Shown here piece by piece: positions 27,401 to 41,300 of a stretch of 64,000 nt of DNA (positions are counted from its first letter, which is position 1; each line of letters starts with the position of its first letter). The notes under the pieces were generated by a model that made no database searches, was not told where the DNA came from, and saw only the letters and a program-made list of their open reading frames with translations. The position numbers and the translations under genes are program-made. The stretch is from Tetrahymena thermophila SB210. Lineage: Eukaryota > Ciliophora > Oligohymenophorea > Hymenostomatida > Tetrahymenidae. Where the stretch lies: positions 1-64,000 of the forward strand of contig NW_002476555.1 in assembly GCF_000189635.1 (NCBI RefSeq), given 5' to 3'.

Positions 27401-29036
27401 TATTTCAATAATATTATTCTATTTGAAAAAAACATTTGTTATTGTTGATTAGCTAGTAATAAATCCGCTTTTTAATCCTTAGATTAAAGTATCGTTTTAA
27501 AACTGATAACCATTTTAAAGTTTTATTAAATAATCAGTCAAATATATAAATTATAGTTTATCTGAAATCAAAAAAACAAAAGTAGAGTTATATTCTTGGT
27601 TTTCATAAAATGAATAATCATTTATCTAGTTAGCAATAGTTATATTTAGTACTTATTCCACTTATTCTGATACCTAATTTAAAACAAATATTTATAATAT
27701 CTGATTTATTTTATCAAGCTAGATAATTGAATTCAATAAACTACTGTAAAATATATCATTTGGTAAATCAAATTTTTCTAATAACGTGATTTAGAAATAA
27801 GTATCATTTAGGTATACTTACTTATAAGCTGATGTTTGGTTTTAATAATAATCAGAAAAAATGCTAATTAAATATTAATATTTCTAAGTTGATTGCATAA
27901 TAGTCAAATAGTCTGAAAATTCTAATTAGGTTTCTAAAAATTTTAGAGATCTATCTTCTTACAAAATAGCTACCTAAATTAATAATTAAAAAAGTTTTAT
28001 AAAATAAATCAGAAAGTTTTTTATTTACCTAATAAGAACCAGGAAAAACCTATATGTAATAATTTGTTTTATTGAGAATATAGATTTAAAAAATACCTTG
28101 AATAGGAAGTAAATCGCATGGAAATTTATTCAATTTTTGTTATATCAAATCATACCAAGCTATTAAACAAATTTTCATTTAATTAAGAAAGACTATTCTA
28201 TTTTAATAATCAATATATTAAACATAGTAATCATAATCTAAATCAGTTTATTCAAAAACAATTTGCTTTGTGATAAAATTCATCACTTTTATAGAACTAT
28301 TAGCTAAGCAGCCTCCATATTCTTCAAAAATAAAACTCTTTTAAATTTTTTCCTCTCCAGTAGACATATATTTAAACTAAAAGTCTGGCATATCTTAAAA
28401 TATTTCAATGTATATTATCTAAAAATTTTAATCCACAAGAGCAAAATAGCATTAATTTGCTCTAATGAGGTAGTAATCTTGATTAAATGAGTTTAATTCA
28501 AGAACTTTTTAAGTGAGAAGTGGAGGACTGTCGTTAATTTGTATACATTAGCTAATTTTTTCGCATATTTATGTTTTTTAATTTGGAAAGTAAGAGCTTT
28601 GGCAACTATTTACACATTATTATTCTGTAAAAGGCTCTTAGATAAAATCCCATTCAGATTAACAAATTTTTGGTTTTAGTGAACACTCATTCTTTTCCTT
28701 ATCAAAGTATAAATTAGGACTGCATTGTAAGCAGTTTTATTTAGAATCACATCTAATACATCCTACAATCTAGCATTTAATACAATATTAGCTATCTGCT
28801 TATATTTCTCCAACTTCGCAATTTTAAACACATGTAGAAGAATTTAAATTACTTTTATAATAATTCTGAGGACAGCTTATGCAAGAATCTGAACTAGTGC
28901 TAAAACAATCTTAGCAACTGCTTGAGCATGGCAAACACTATTATGAAACTAGATTAAATATTTGTCCGCTTGAACATTCAGCTCTAATCTTAGATGCAAG
29001 AGTAAAAATAATTGCAAAAAAAGTGCTTATTTTCAT
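18434..29036 (-). CDS. Paralog C: ~3,224-aa Cys-rich/propeller-like/beta-helix polytopic membrane protein
   Basis: The exon model is 28029-29036, 25664-27973, 25454-25612, 20755-25152, 20252-20525, 19426-20129, 18660-19308 and 18434-18606. Introns are 55, 51, 301, 229, 122, 117 and 53 nt. Every exon keeps the phase of copy B, and the spliced length (9,675 nt) is a multiple of three. Exon 2 aligns to exon 2 of B base for base with no length change over 2,310 nt. The signal peptide is MKISTFFAIIFTLASKIRA. The order of domains is as in B: N-terminal Cys-rich repeats, long propeller-like region, beta-helix with GGxI turns, CPEGKYS/GYWR/GYxGPLC box, polytopic membrane region and tail ending KQ before TGA. 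It is most similar to B over much of its length. I did not translate every base, so a hidden in-frame TGA is not excluded. Confidence 0.91.
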
Positions 29037-29172
29037 TCAAAATTGTATGATTGTTTTATTATCTTTTTGTTATTTTTGAAGTAATTTTTTAATTGGTTTC
29101 TCGATTAATTAAAAGAAATTTAATTTAATTATTTAGATAATACTGATCGAATCATTAAGCAAAAATTGAATT

Positions 29173-29187
29173 AAGTAGAATTTTAAA
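29173..29187 (-). promoter_or_regulatory. Conserved upstream motif of paralog C (variant)
   Basis: The variant TTTAAAATTCTACTT has one extra A and one substitution relative to the other copies. It lies about 138 nt before the ATG. Confidence 0.3.
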
Positions 29188-29966
29188 GTAGTTAGAATTG
29201 ATATCTAAGTTTTTTTATAATTACAACAAAAATAGATTGATTAGTTATAATATGAAAAAATGAATGAGCTTATTTCTTTTATTAGCCTACTATTTTATGG
29301 CTTAATTGCTGAATGGTTTTCTCAGAATACATTTAATTTAATAAATACATCTTTTAAAGAGAGTCATAAAAGAAATATTTATGTTAAAAAAAAATATTTT
29401 TAAATTATTATTAAATTTTATGATTTTCAGAAAAATTGTAAAGATTAAAAACAATATATTTTCAAATTTAAACTAATTATTATATTATATTTATATAGTG
29501 TATGTTGTATTATTGTTTTGATAAATTAATTAATTTATTAAAATTAAATTTATTTCTAATTTATCTTATAAATTTTATGAGTTTTATTTTATTTTAATTT
29601 TTTTATTTAAAAATTTGTACTAATAATAAAAGTTACTTACAATATTTATTAAACATTTTATTCTTGTTGCTGTTTAAAGCTATGAATATTAATAATATAA
29701 AATTTAAATCAAAAATAAGAAAAAAATATTCGTTTTTAGAAGAAGTTAAAATACAAAAATCAATACTTTCAATTTTTCGTATTAGATATTTTATTTTTAG
29801 ATGAGTATACAAAAACAAATAAAATATTTTTTATATTATATGGAAATTATTTATTTTAAAGAATATCAATTAATATTTTTCTTATTCGAAAAGATGGTTG
29901 AGTATTGACTCATGATGCTTTCATTAATAGGATATGAAATAGCTTAGTCCTCGTCACATTAATTAG

Positions 29967-30066
29967 NNNNNNNNNNNNNNNNNNNNNNNNNNNNNNNNNN
30001 NNNNNNNNNNNNNNNNNNNNNNNNNNNNNNNNNNNNNNNNNNNNNNNNNNNNNNNNNNNNNNNNNN
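29967..30066. other. Assembly gap, 100 N
   Basis: Exactly 100 N, the usual placeholder for a gap of unknown size. The 12 bases before it (29955-29966) and the 12 after it (30067-30078) are identical, cacattaattag. This suggests that the two contig ends overlap, or that the gap sits in a short repeat. Confidence 0.98.
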
Positions 30067-30067
30067 C

Positions 30068-30547
30068 ACATTAATTAGTTATTTGATATTAATAAAAATA
30101 AAATAATAAAGTTTGTAATTGTAAAGTAATAAAATCAAGATTAACAATTTATTACCATTAATCTATTATATCAAAGAAGAAATATTACAAAATAATTAGT
30201 TAGATCATTAATTAATCTTAGATTTTTTAATTTAAAATAACAACCTGAAAAAGATTAATAAAAAATTATTAAAATTAGTTAATATTATTAAAAGTAAGTA
30301 ATTTTTGAGTTCAGCAATAAAGGGATTTATATTTACTAATTTTAACTAAGAAATCAAAGAAATTCAATCATTTATTAAATATTTAAAACTAAATTCAAAA
30401 TTATGTAATGATATTTATAACCAATCTAATAATTAATTAGAAATTAATAACTAATAATTATTGTAATTTCTAATATATTTGTTAAATTAATAAACTCCTT
30501 TAAGTAAATAAGCTGAAAAAAAAAATTTGGACTCTGATGATAATTGA
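30068..30547 (+). CDS. Possible 3' part of an unrelated single-copy gene (weak)
   Basis: A plus-strand frame is open under the ciliate code from the edge of the gap to a TGA at 30545-30547, about 159 codons. It lies opposite in strand to the array and is absent from the other spacers. The product would be rich in Asn, Gln, Lys, Leu and Ile, with helical-looking segments such as LILDFLIQNNNLKKI and a polar Asp-rich end (NLDSDDN). A possible 5' piece with tandem ATGs and an upstream in-frame TGA begins at 29912 before the gap, but the reading frames do not join across the 12-bp overlap, so the link is unproven. No family is recognised. In such AT-rich DNA, TGA is rare and open frames of this length can occur by chance; the overall composition is only weakly coding-like. 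Confidence 0.27.
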
Positions 30548-30553
30548 AAAATT

Positions 30554-30642
30554 AATTATATTTTATATTAAAAAATAACATTACATAAATGTTTAATGGA
30601 AAATAATTTATTTAACAAATTTAATTTCAGTATTCAAATTAT
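30554..30642 (+). repeat. Dispersed ~89-bp repeat, copy 2
   Basis: This is the second copy of the sequence at 6410-6498, in the same orientation. It begins seven bases after the TGA of the weak plus-strand open frame. Two copies in the two spacers that carry extra DNA suggest a shared inserted or retained segment. Confidence 0.7.
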
Positions 30643-32304
30643 ATTTTATCAAAGAAAAAATTGCATATTAACTAATCTATTAGATTTAAAATATTTCCTC
30701 TTCAACTTAAACTCATACATTTTTTTATATTGAATTATATCTAATAATTAAATTAAGAAGGTTTTTTAACTAATTTTAATTTAATAAAAACTAGATAAAA
30801 GCATAATTTTTAATTTAAATTTAATGTAAGGATTGTAAATTATTTGCAATTTGCTATACCATTAGCTAGATTAATTACCCCTAATATTTTTATTACATTT
30901 TATCTTTTAAAGGGTTATTTATTTATTATAAGAATTTTATATTAAAGAAAAAGTGCTTTAAAAAAATTATGATTACTAATACTAATTGTAAGAACTATAA
31001 AGTTTAAATTCAATTGTTTAAAAAATTAATAATTTAGTATTTAACTTTAAATCAAATGTTAATTTTGAGTGGAAATTGCACTTTTTAAATGTAAAACCTA
31101 ATCAAGAGCTCCTTTTTCTTAAATGCCAGACTTACTTTTATCATTTAATTTTAAAAAATATCTATCATTTTTAAATTAGCAAATTTGCATTTTACAAATA
31201 TCATAGAAATACCAAAAAAAATTATTTACTGAGGGTCTAAGACTAATATCATGAGCTTTGAAAATTAACTTAAAGCAGAACTCAATATTAATAAACAATC
31301 ATTTACAATAATATTTTTGCTTTTTTAAAAAAGAAGATGAATATAATTTATAGAAAAATAAATAAATGTTTGCTAGTGTTAATTATTATTTTATTAACAA
31401 ATTTTTATAAAATTAAAATCATTATATGATATGGATAAATATAAATTAATTATTATAAACATAAAATAAATTATAAAATATTTAAAAATAATTTACTACA
31501 GGTTATGAGTTAATTTTTATATATTATTTGGTTTCTAAAAAATAGGATCATTGGTGCTAATTTTAACTTAAATATATTATTATTACTTTTGATGTTTAAA
31601 AGTTATTTAGTTTATAAAAATCTATTGATAAACTAAATTATTTTTACTAAATATCTAGTTTTAGATTAGAAAGATTAGCACATTTATTCAAAACAAAGCA
31701 TAAAAGTTGTATACCTTTTACTTCAATTTTATTATCTCTAAAAAAATTATTTCAAATGACTTAAGAAGAAAAGTTTGTTGATAATATAATCTAAAAATAT
31801 AAAATTAAATAATATGTTCATTTATAAAAAAATTTTTGCTAAAATTATAAAAATTTAAATTAAATTTACTTCAAAAAAAGTGTTAAATTTGTAAGTCTGA
31901 AAAAAATTTCCTAAAAGCATACCCTAAATTATCTAATTCCTTCGCTGTAAAGATAATGAGACCTTTAAATTATTTGTATTCATTATCTTAGGCTTAATAG
32001 AAGATTTTAATGTATTTATATTTTAATATATCATTTTTTTTATATTTATTTAAAAACTGTCTTCTATGGCTACATATTTTATATTTTGTATATTTTTTAA
32101 AATTCTAATCTTTTCTATGGTAAATTAATTTTAATTATATTTTTAAAGATGTTCAAATTAAAAATGGTTAAATTTATTTAACATGGATTAATTTAAGATA
32201 AAAAACAAAAATGATATTTTTAAGAACATAAAATTAAAAAGTAGTGTTTAAATCTCATTATTTTATTTATCATAATTTTTAATTAAGAGACTATTTTAAT
32301 TTTA

Positions 32305-35300
32305 TCATTATTTATTGTTCAAATGTTAATTAATATTTTTATTTAATTTATCATCGCTGGTTATTGATAATCCAAATTCATCATTACAAGTATAAGTTTA
32401 CATGTTTGCAGTTTCAGTAAGAGCTAATTCTTTGGGTGAATTCTAGAATTTATCTTAACTATCATATTTATGCATACCTTTTTAATATAAAATGAAAATT
32501 ATTTAATATTTTAAGAAGTTGGTAATTTACTTAGTGGACTTTCTTTCGCTTTTCTTGAATAGTATGACCATTTCTCTCTCATGCCCTTGAGAGAATTTAT
32601 CTTTTTATGTTATCCAATGATAGTTTCGTTTCCAGATAATAAAGTAAATCTATTGGTTTATGACTATTTTTCTAATTTAGGAGAAAGGATTTAATTTCTT
32701 TAGAGTTGAAAGTGCTCTTGCAAAGATTCTTAATTAAAGAAGCTATGTTGTTTAAAGTATTTAACTAAATGTTTAACTTTATTTTTAACTAACTTTATTT
32801 TCAAAAGAGAGCTTACTTTTATTTAACCTTATTAAATTTGAATATTTTCAAATAAAGAAGGGTATTTTGATATACAATATAAGAAGCAATTTTAGATAGT
32901 ACTTCTTTTTTATCTGTCATTTTGTATTGTAATTAGACATATTCCAATCACCAGTTAAGTTATAAATTTAAGATTTAAAAAAATTAATATTGTAATTAAA
33001 ATAGCTTCTAAAATCAAATTTATATTTGTTACACTAGCAATAATCTAAGTTAAATTTAGAGATAAAGCACATAAAATTGCTGATCTTTATAATAAATTGT
33101 TGAAATTCTAAACTGTGAAAGGCTTGGCCTTAAATATTATATAAATCTATAATAAGATAACAGCATTTAGCATGCTCAACTATTTTAATTTTAAAATAAA
33201 ATAAGTATATTTATTCATTTTATAAATAGAAATAGGGAATAAAGTTATTTTAAATTGATTTGTATTTATTTATTAAAACAATTAATAACTAACTTACTTT
33301 TAATAAAATATTCTGTTGAAGTAATGTAGTTATCAAAATTAGAATTGATTTATAAAATAATTTAGCAAATTCCCAATAATAATACTTTTCTTTATATCCA
33401 GCAAATATAAAAGAATACTTTATTTCAGTAAAGATTGGCCATTTTTTCATTTTCCCATTTCTAATTTTTAAAAATAAAAATAGTGGAACAATAACTACCC
33501 AAAAAACTAGTAATGGTATGCAGTAGAATATAACATATGGTTTATGATATTAAGGGTCGTAGCATAATATATTTACATCTAAATCAAGATAGCTTTTATC
33601 ACCAATTTATAGGCAATTCAAAGACCTGCTAAATAGCATAATAATCATCGGATAAAAATAAAGATAAATGAAGATACATGCAGTATTTAAGTATTTAAAA
33701 ATATTTGTATTTTTTTTAAAATACCTTAAAATAAAGCCAAATATTAAATAAAGAGAGAGTACAGAAAGTGGTAAACATAATGACCACAAGGATTAATAAA
33801 ACCATAAAGGTTTTAAGTTTGGATATCTTGAAAAAAAGCAATCAATAGATTTGCTTGTTAGGCTCATAGAATTTCCGGATACCTAAATTGGAATCTTAAA
33901 ATAGTTAGGAATATTAAAATTAAAAAAGCTCAATAAAGACAATATCTGAAGGTGATCAGTTAAAATTTTGGAAATTATCTAAGGCTTATCTTATTATCTT
34001 ACTATATTATATTTAAATTAATTAATATTTATGCATAAAAACAATAAATTAAATTAAATTTTATTTAAAAAAGCTTATTTTATAAATTATTTAAAAATTT
34101 AAGCTAATAAAATACACGTTGACCCTAAATAGACTAAATCCATTTTAGTGATAAAGTAGCCTGCTAACTTAGCTTGCTATTTATTGATTATATTTCTTAA
34201 AAGGGCAAATATATAGTAAAAGATGATAATGAATAAAACTAAATTTTATGTGATTATGATATAGCTATTTCCCTCACAACTGTAGCATTCTCCCTAACTA
34301 AATATTTATTGATACCTTTTGCCCCATATTTCTCCATAGGTATCACACGAGTAGCAAAGAGGACCTTTATATCCAGCTATACAATATTCCTAAAAAAAAA
34401 TATGTTAAAATTTATTTTAAAAAATTCCTTATTGTTTAAAAATGACTGTTAAATTGTTCAGAGTTTGTAAATATATTTAATTTAAATTCTTTCAAATTTT
34501 TATTTTGGAGGTGATGAATCTATAAATAATAAATAATAATATTTACTTTAGATAATTTTGACTCAGCTTAGCATAAATTAGGATGAAAATTACAATATAT
34601 TATCTAATCTGTAAATTTATTTTCTCTCCAATATCCATTTTTTAAAAGAATTTTTGACTGATAGCATTTAATAGCTGAATCAGGACACTATAAGCAAGAA
34701 CTATCTTACAAGCTTAAAGAGTATTTACCTTCAGGGCAATCCTCACAAACTATTGAGTTGCTTTAACGCTTCGTAATTTAACCCAATTAACAGCTATTGA
34801 AATTAATAGTGATGTTTTTATAAAGTTAGTACTGCTTTAAATATACATTCCCCTTTGAATCAGAAATTTTTGGAAATAAATTTGAAACAACTTGCAAGAT
34901 CATTTAATTATTTGGCTTATATATAATTTATGCATTCAGTTTAAATCCATTGTTTGTAAATTACTTTGATTACAACTCTCCAAGACATTATATTTACTAT
35001 GAAGATTAGTCCCACTACAAAGAAACACTAATTTACTACAATATTGATTAAACTTCAGTGCTGTATTATTAAGTGCGAATATAATTAGCATCACTAGGTA
35101 TAAAGATAGGTTTATCCTCCTCATCAAGCAATTAAATTTTGTTAAAAGTTATTTAATCTCCACTTAAAAATTAATTGACATAAATTTAATTATTTTTATT
35201 TTCTATTATTTATGTTTTCCTTGATGTTTCTATATCCTTTAAATTAATCTTAATACTTCTCAATGTAGATCCTAAATTATTTCCATATAGCTTTGCAAAA

Positions 35301-38300
35301 TTTTAAGAGATTATATTATTATTATTGATTTTCTTCATAAAATCTAATACAAAATCAGGAATTATTTATTAATAATAGATTCCGCCACCAATCAAGGCCT
35401 TATTTGAAGAAATTACAGAATTTTCCATCACCAAATTGGAATTCACCAAATTAATAGCTCCACCTGTAGATAATTAAGCCTAATTATTTATAAAAGCGCT
35501 CTTTTATATAGTTAGACTAGCAATTTCAAAACTATTCTTTATACTTAAAGCTCCTCCATTTTATGATTAGCATTGATTTAGCTTAAAAACTGTATTTTTT
35601 ATTTAAATGAATTAATTATCAGTAGCATAAATAGATCCTCCATTACCAATAGTATTTGTGTTATTTATAAAATGACTGTTATTTATTGTAATATTATTAC
35701 ATTAATTTATTAGTATAATCGAGGAATGCAAATTATCATAAAATAAAGTATTTTTGATTTAAATTTTATCTAAAAATAACATATCTATGTTTATAAACTC
35801 CATTACAGGATTTTATAATGTAAAATCTATAAATGAAGAAGAATGGATTTATGTTTTACCAATTAAATTTTACTGATTAATTTTTAAAATTGTTATTTAA
35901 TTTTTAGTTGAATTTATATTTTGAATATCACAGTCTGTATAGCTAAGTATAAATATTATAGAAGGCTAACTTAAATATACTATTGAATTTTCAATAGTAA
36001 AATTGTTTACAGATAACTATAATGCATTTATAGTGAAACAATTTAAAGAAGTATTTAACTTTTAAATGATTATATCAGAGATTTATATTTATTCAGATTG
36101 GGTATCAAGTGAAATATCAGTAGAATTTTGCAAGTTCAAATTTTACAAAATATAATATTTAGATAAATATTATAAATTGTCTAACTTAATTGGTTATAAT
36201 TATATCAATTGTAGTTAATAACAATTATCAACCTCTATGTGTTAAATCTAAGAAATTGTGGCTCCTTATATATTTAAAACCTATGAAAATAAAACTTACT
36301 ATAATATTAAATTTGTCACGTTGAAAAAATTTGATAGAGATAATTGAAATACATTTATGTAGCTAGAGTTTTGTATTTTAATATCAGTTATTATAACTTA
36401 ATAATTATTATTCATTTAAAATATAGTATTTCCATTCATCTTAGAGATGTTTATATGTTAAATAAAAACATTACTATTGTTTGTTAAAGTAAATATTATC
36501 TATTGCGATAATATATCTATTATATCTACTTACTCAATTACAACTAATTTACAGTTTTGAATTATTATTTAATTCTTACCTTCTCTGCTATTGTCGAATT
36601 TGATATTTTTAAAAAAAACTTTATCAAAATCAGATAAATTGAGTGAGTTCTAAATGTTTAAAGTAATGTTAAACATTTAAAAGTTTTTCATTTATTATTT
36701 CTAGTTAAATACTATCGTATTTTATATAGATAAATTCATATTTTTAAGATAAAAGTTTTCTATATATGATGGGTAATCGTTGCTTTCTGAGTATTACCAA
36801 CAAATATTCTCTTTTTGAGATGAAGATTAAATAATCAAAGTAATTTAGGTATTTGAATCAATATTTTAGGGATTATATAAATTGTCACTTATACCTTAAA
36901 TACACTATTAATCTTAGTAATTAATTTGTAATAGTGATATTTATTGATTAAAACTTTGTATTGAATCAAAATTTTAAAATAATTATATGGTTGAGTAAAG
37001 ATTTTCTATTGGTCTATTTTATTGTTGTATGTTTATATAGCAATTTTAATTTTATTGTAAAGGCATTATTTAATGCTATACATTATCTAAAGAGGAAAGT
37101 AAAAGTTCTAAATAGGTTTAATAGTTTTAGTCTCTAATGATTTTCATATTTAATAACTATTAGTAAGTTTTATTGACTTCATAAACAAGCTGAAAATCAG
37201 ATAAATATTCCATTTTTATGAGAGAAAGTTTATTTTTTTATATAATAATAAAATAGTTGTTATATTTTGTGTTAATAAAATTATCAACTTCTTTTATTCC
37301 TTTGTCAATAATAGGAAATTATTATTAAAAACTTAAACCATTATAAATTATGATATCATTTGGGCATATGGAATAAACAAAATCTGAGTCATATGAAATT
37401 TTAGCTTATTTTAGACAAGCATTCTAGAGGGTTGTAATTAAATTTAACTTATAAGAGAATACCAAAGTTAAACTTTAATTGTTAACTACATATATTAGCT
37501 GCCTAAAGGGATCGCTTACTACATTTGTAACTCTATAGTACTAGGATAATTAATATGAATACAAAATTTATATAACTTAAAGATTTATTATGTATGCCAT
37601 AATATTATTATCCTCTTAAATAATTAAACAGATAAGCTATTAGCTACCTTATTAAGGATCATTACTGTTAATCCTTTCTTCATAATCAAAAGGAATATTC
37701 CACCAATTGTTTTAATAAGATTCAAATTATTTTATTTGCAATTTGAAAGCAAATTTAATTGTAGCAATACTTGAAAATTTGATTAAATCTATTTTTTGAT
37801 AGTTTATATCATAAATTTAAAGGAAATTTGATGAAGGAAGAACTATAAATTAACTGCATATAAGCGACATAGAAACATCTCCCTCAATAAAATTAACCAA
37901 ATTTAGTTCAGTTACATTTTTATCATTTAAATTGATTTTGCTAAGCTAATAATTCTACTAGTATAATAATAATATTTAATTATCAACATTATCATAGAAA
38001 TAATTGTCAGGTAGACTAATTAATTTTACTTTTTGTAACAAAATCAACTTTTTTTATTATAAATCAGCTTAAACTATGTTAATATATTAGAATTAGATAA
38101 ATAAAAATTAACAATCTTTGATCAAAATCAATTATGTAAAATAAGGGTATATGTTTTATTATGAAGGCTCGAAAAGTAAGTTATCAACAAGTTAAGAATT
38201 TTAATACAAATTTAAGGAGAGATTTAGAATACTATAACTTACAAAGAATTCATTCTTGATATTTAAATGTTATAATTTTTAGTATTAAAGCAATTTAGTA

Positions 38301-41300
38301 GGGCTAGCATAAAGTATTTCTGTCAGATCAAAAGCAATTATATATGTGTAAGTCTAAACGATCATCAAAGATTACTGCGTATTTAGATAAACTTATACTA
38401 TAGAAGTAGTATTATAGTTTTATAAAGATATCGTTTCTATAAATTACATACTAGGAAATTAAAATGTTAATATAAACTAATTTGAATATAAAAAAGCTAT
38501 ATTCTTGTTTTTATCCATCAAAACACCTTGGATGTTATTTACATCAATTCTAAAGTTTGTAAAATTCAGGGTTAAATAATTAAAAAGATAAATAGTTGGA
38601 CTGCTATCAACTACTATCAAGCTAGTCTATTCTTAATAATAATAAACTGCATTTTCAGCAAATTATGCGACACATTGATAAAGGAATAATTATTAATTTC
38701 CTGGAATATTAATGATGTTTACTTATTTTAATGACCCTGTTAATCCAATCAATATTTTATGATCGCCATCATAGAATAAGCTTGTATTATTATATCTATA
38801 CTCAAACAAATAGTTAGAACTTTGAAAGTCCTATTTGCTAAAAAAATTGACATTTTAGTTAAAAAAAACTACTACTAACTAGTCTTACTTACTTATCAAA
38901 GGTATATTTTAGTAAACATTTTAAGTCATTCCTAGTTGCTATCTCTATAAATAATAGTAAAGTTTATTAAAAATATATTTATTTTTTAATATAATTCTAA
39001 CAAATGAATTTTCAATGTCAAATCATTAAAATATGTTTAAATTTTTAAGGCTCAAAATATTAAATGAATTTTAGAATTTTAAATAAAAACTGAAATGATA
39101 TTTGATAATAAATAAGTTTCTAATATTTAACATGGGGTGGGATCTAGGGTAATTATATATTAATTGTTTGTTTTATGCTTTTTATAAATAGATCTCATCT
39201 ATTTAAATTATTATTTTCTAAAATGTTTACCCCATTTTATAATTTAATAAAAAAATTTTAAAAGGAAATTAATATATTTACATTTTAAGTAGGGTATTTT
39301 GATATTTATGCTGTAATTAAATCAAAAATTTAAATGTGCTAATAGTAAAATACTATCTAATTATCATCACATTGAACAAAAAAGCTTGGATAAGAATATT
39401 AGAAGCTATATTCTATGAATTTATATGTCTTTTCCAAGACCTATTTTAATTAATAATATTTTTTAAAAAATTAAAATATTATAAGTTGAATTACATTTAT
39501 TGAGTATATCATTTTATTAAAAGTGAGAGCAACTAAAATTTACTAATTTAAACAGTACTCGTACTTAAGAACATTAGATTCTAATTTTATAATTATTTAT
39601 GTCTGTGGCTCATTTTATGTATTTTATAGATAAAAGACGTTTTCCTTTACCCATATGAAGGATACTAAATTCCAATCAACAATAACGATTGAGAGATCAA
39701 ATGTAAAATTTAATTTTATAAAAACTAATTCATTATTAGTTTTAATAACGTCGTAAATGATTAAATTTTATGTGAAATTATCATATAATGCAATTTTATT
39801 ATTTTGTAAATTAATATCTTAAATTACATAATTTTATTTAAAATTATAAATGCTAAATGGATTGTTGAATAAATTATTAATCCAAAAAACTCCATCTTAA
39901 GATGAAAAACTATGAATTTAAGTATTGTCATCATTTTCTATACTCCCTAGTAGATAGCAATCTTCTAGTTAACTTTTAATAATAACCATATTACTTGTAT
40001 CTATTATATTTTCAGACTTTTGAATATATTACAAATTCTCATCTAAAAAATAAAACTAAATAGCTTTTTCTGCATATAAAGAGGCATCAGTTTTAGCATC
40101 TATTCTCATAAATTGCTTTAATTCCATGTCAAATCTATAAAAATAGCTTTGATCATAATAAAAAACATATCTATCATTAAAAACTTGAATATAATAACCA
40201 TTAATTGCTTCTGGATAATTTATACCGAAATTATAGAGCTCATTTCGAGATAAATCAAAGCTATAGACTTATATAAAAGACTAGTGAAATATGAAGATTT
40301 CTCCTGTTTTTTAGTAATTAAAGTAAGGATTGTCCATTACATAGAATTACACAGTTATAGATTTGTTGATAAATTTTTTTTAGCTGATAGAAAAAGGTTG
40401 GCAGTCATTATTTAAAAAATAAAAATAAATAATATCATTAAAAGCAACTAATGGATTGTAAACATCATGAACATAATAGAAATTGGGTGTAGAGTTTGTA
40501 CCAAAATTATAAATTTCTGATATATTGTTTGTTAAAAAGTCTATTAAATAAAGAATCGTCTCATCTAATTCATTTAAAGTCAAGTAAGCTATCTAATCAT
40601 CATTTAAAATGACAAAATTCTAAAGAGAAAAATAGTAAGCTGAAGGATTTTGAATTATTTGTTCACTTGTATCTAAACTAAAAATTTAAGGAATACTTTA
40701 TATTATTAGTAAATTTCTTTTCTCCAAATATTAAAAAACACCTATTATATTTGAAGAATCGTACTGATAAGAAATAATTTACTTTTATGAATTAATGTCA
40801 ACCACATATTCTTATATAACTGAATCAAATTATTTGCTTAATAAAAAATACTAATTATTTATTATTTATAATTTGTTAAAATACACTAGATTATCTTTTA
40901 GTTCAAATGAATAGAACCTAGTATTTATCATAGAAATTTTTTATAAATTTTAAAAAGAAAATTTAATTTTTTAAACTCCTAAAGCTTATGAATTTAATCT
41001 CTATTTTTCATCTTGAATATAAAATAAATTTATATCTTTATTTTTATTTAAGCTAAAAATATTTTAGTAATAGCGAGTGTTAACTGTAGAAAATTAACTA
41101 AAATCTTAATTAGGCTTTTAATTTTCATTAGGATTTAAATACTTAATTAAGTAAGTTTAATCTGTAGTATTTAATGATATTCTAATTTATTAAAAATTAT
41201 TAGTTTAAACTTCGAAAATTTATGACAAAAATATTTCAATAATATTATTCTATTTGAAAAAAACATTTGTTATTGTTGATAAGCTTGTAATAAATCCGCT

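Larger units (their letters stand above)
29037..32304. other. Expanded C/D spacer (3.3 kb) with assembly gap
   Basis: This spacer is about 2.4 kb longer than the others. The first few hundred bases after 29037 match the upstream flank of other copies, and roughly 32050-32304 matches the downstream flank of genes B and C. The middle is unique, very AT-rich and interrupted by 100 N. It holds a plus-strand open frame (listed separately), a copy of a dispersed repeat near 30554, and a weak minus-strand open frame at 31723-31983 (86 codons from ATG, hydrophobic, unrecognised) that I do not call a gene. No RNA gene or transposon signature was seen. Confidence 0.7.

Noticed and set aside
29260-29580. 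106-codon plus-strand open frame beginning ATGAATGAG
   Set aside because: It overlaps drifting spacer sequence, its composition is Ile/Lys/Tyr/Phe as expected from AT-rich DNA, and it has no recognisable motif.
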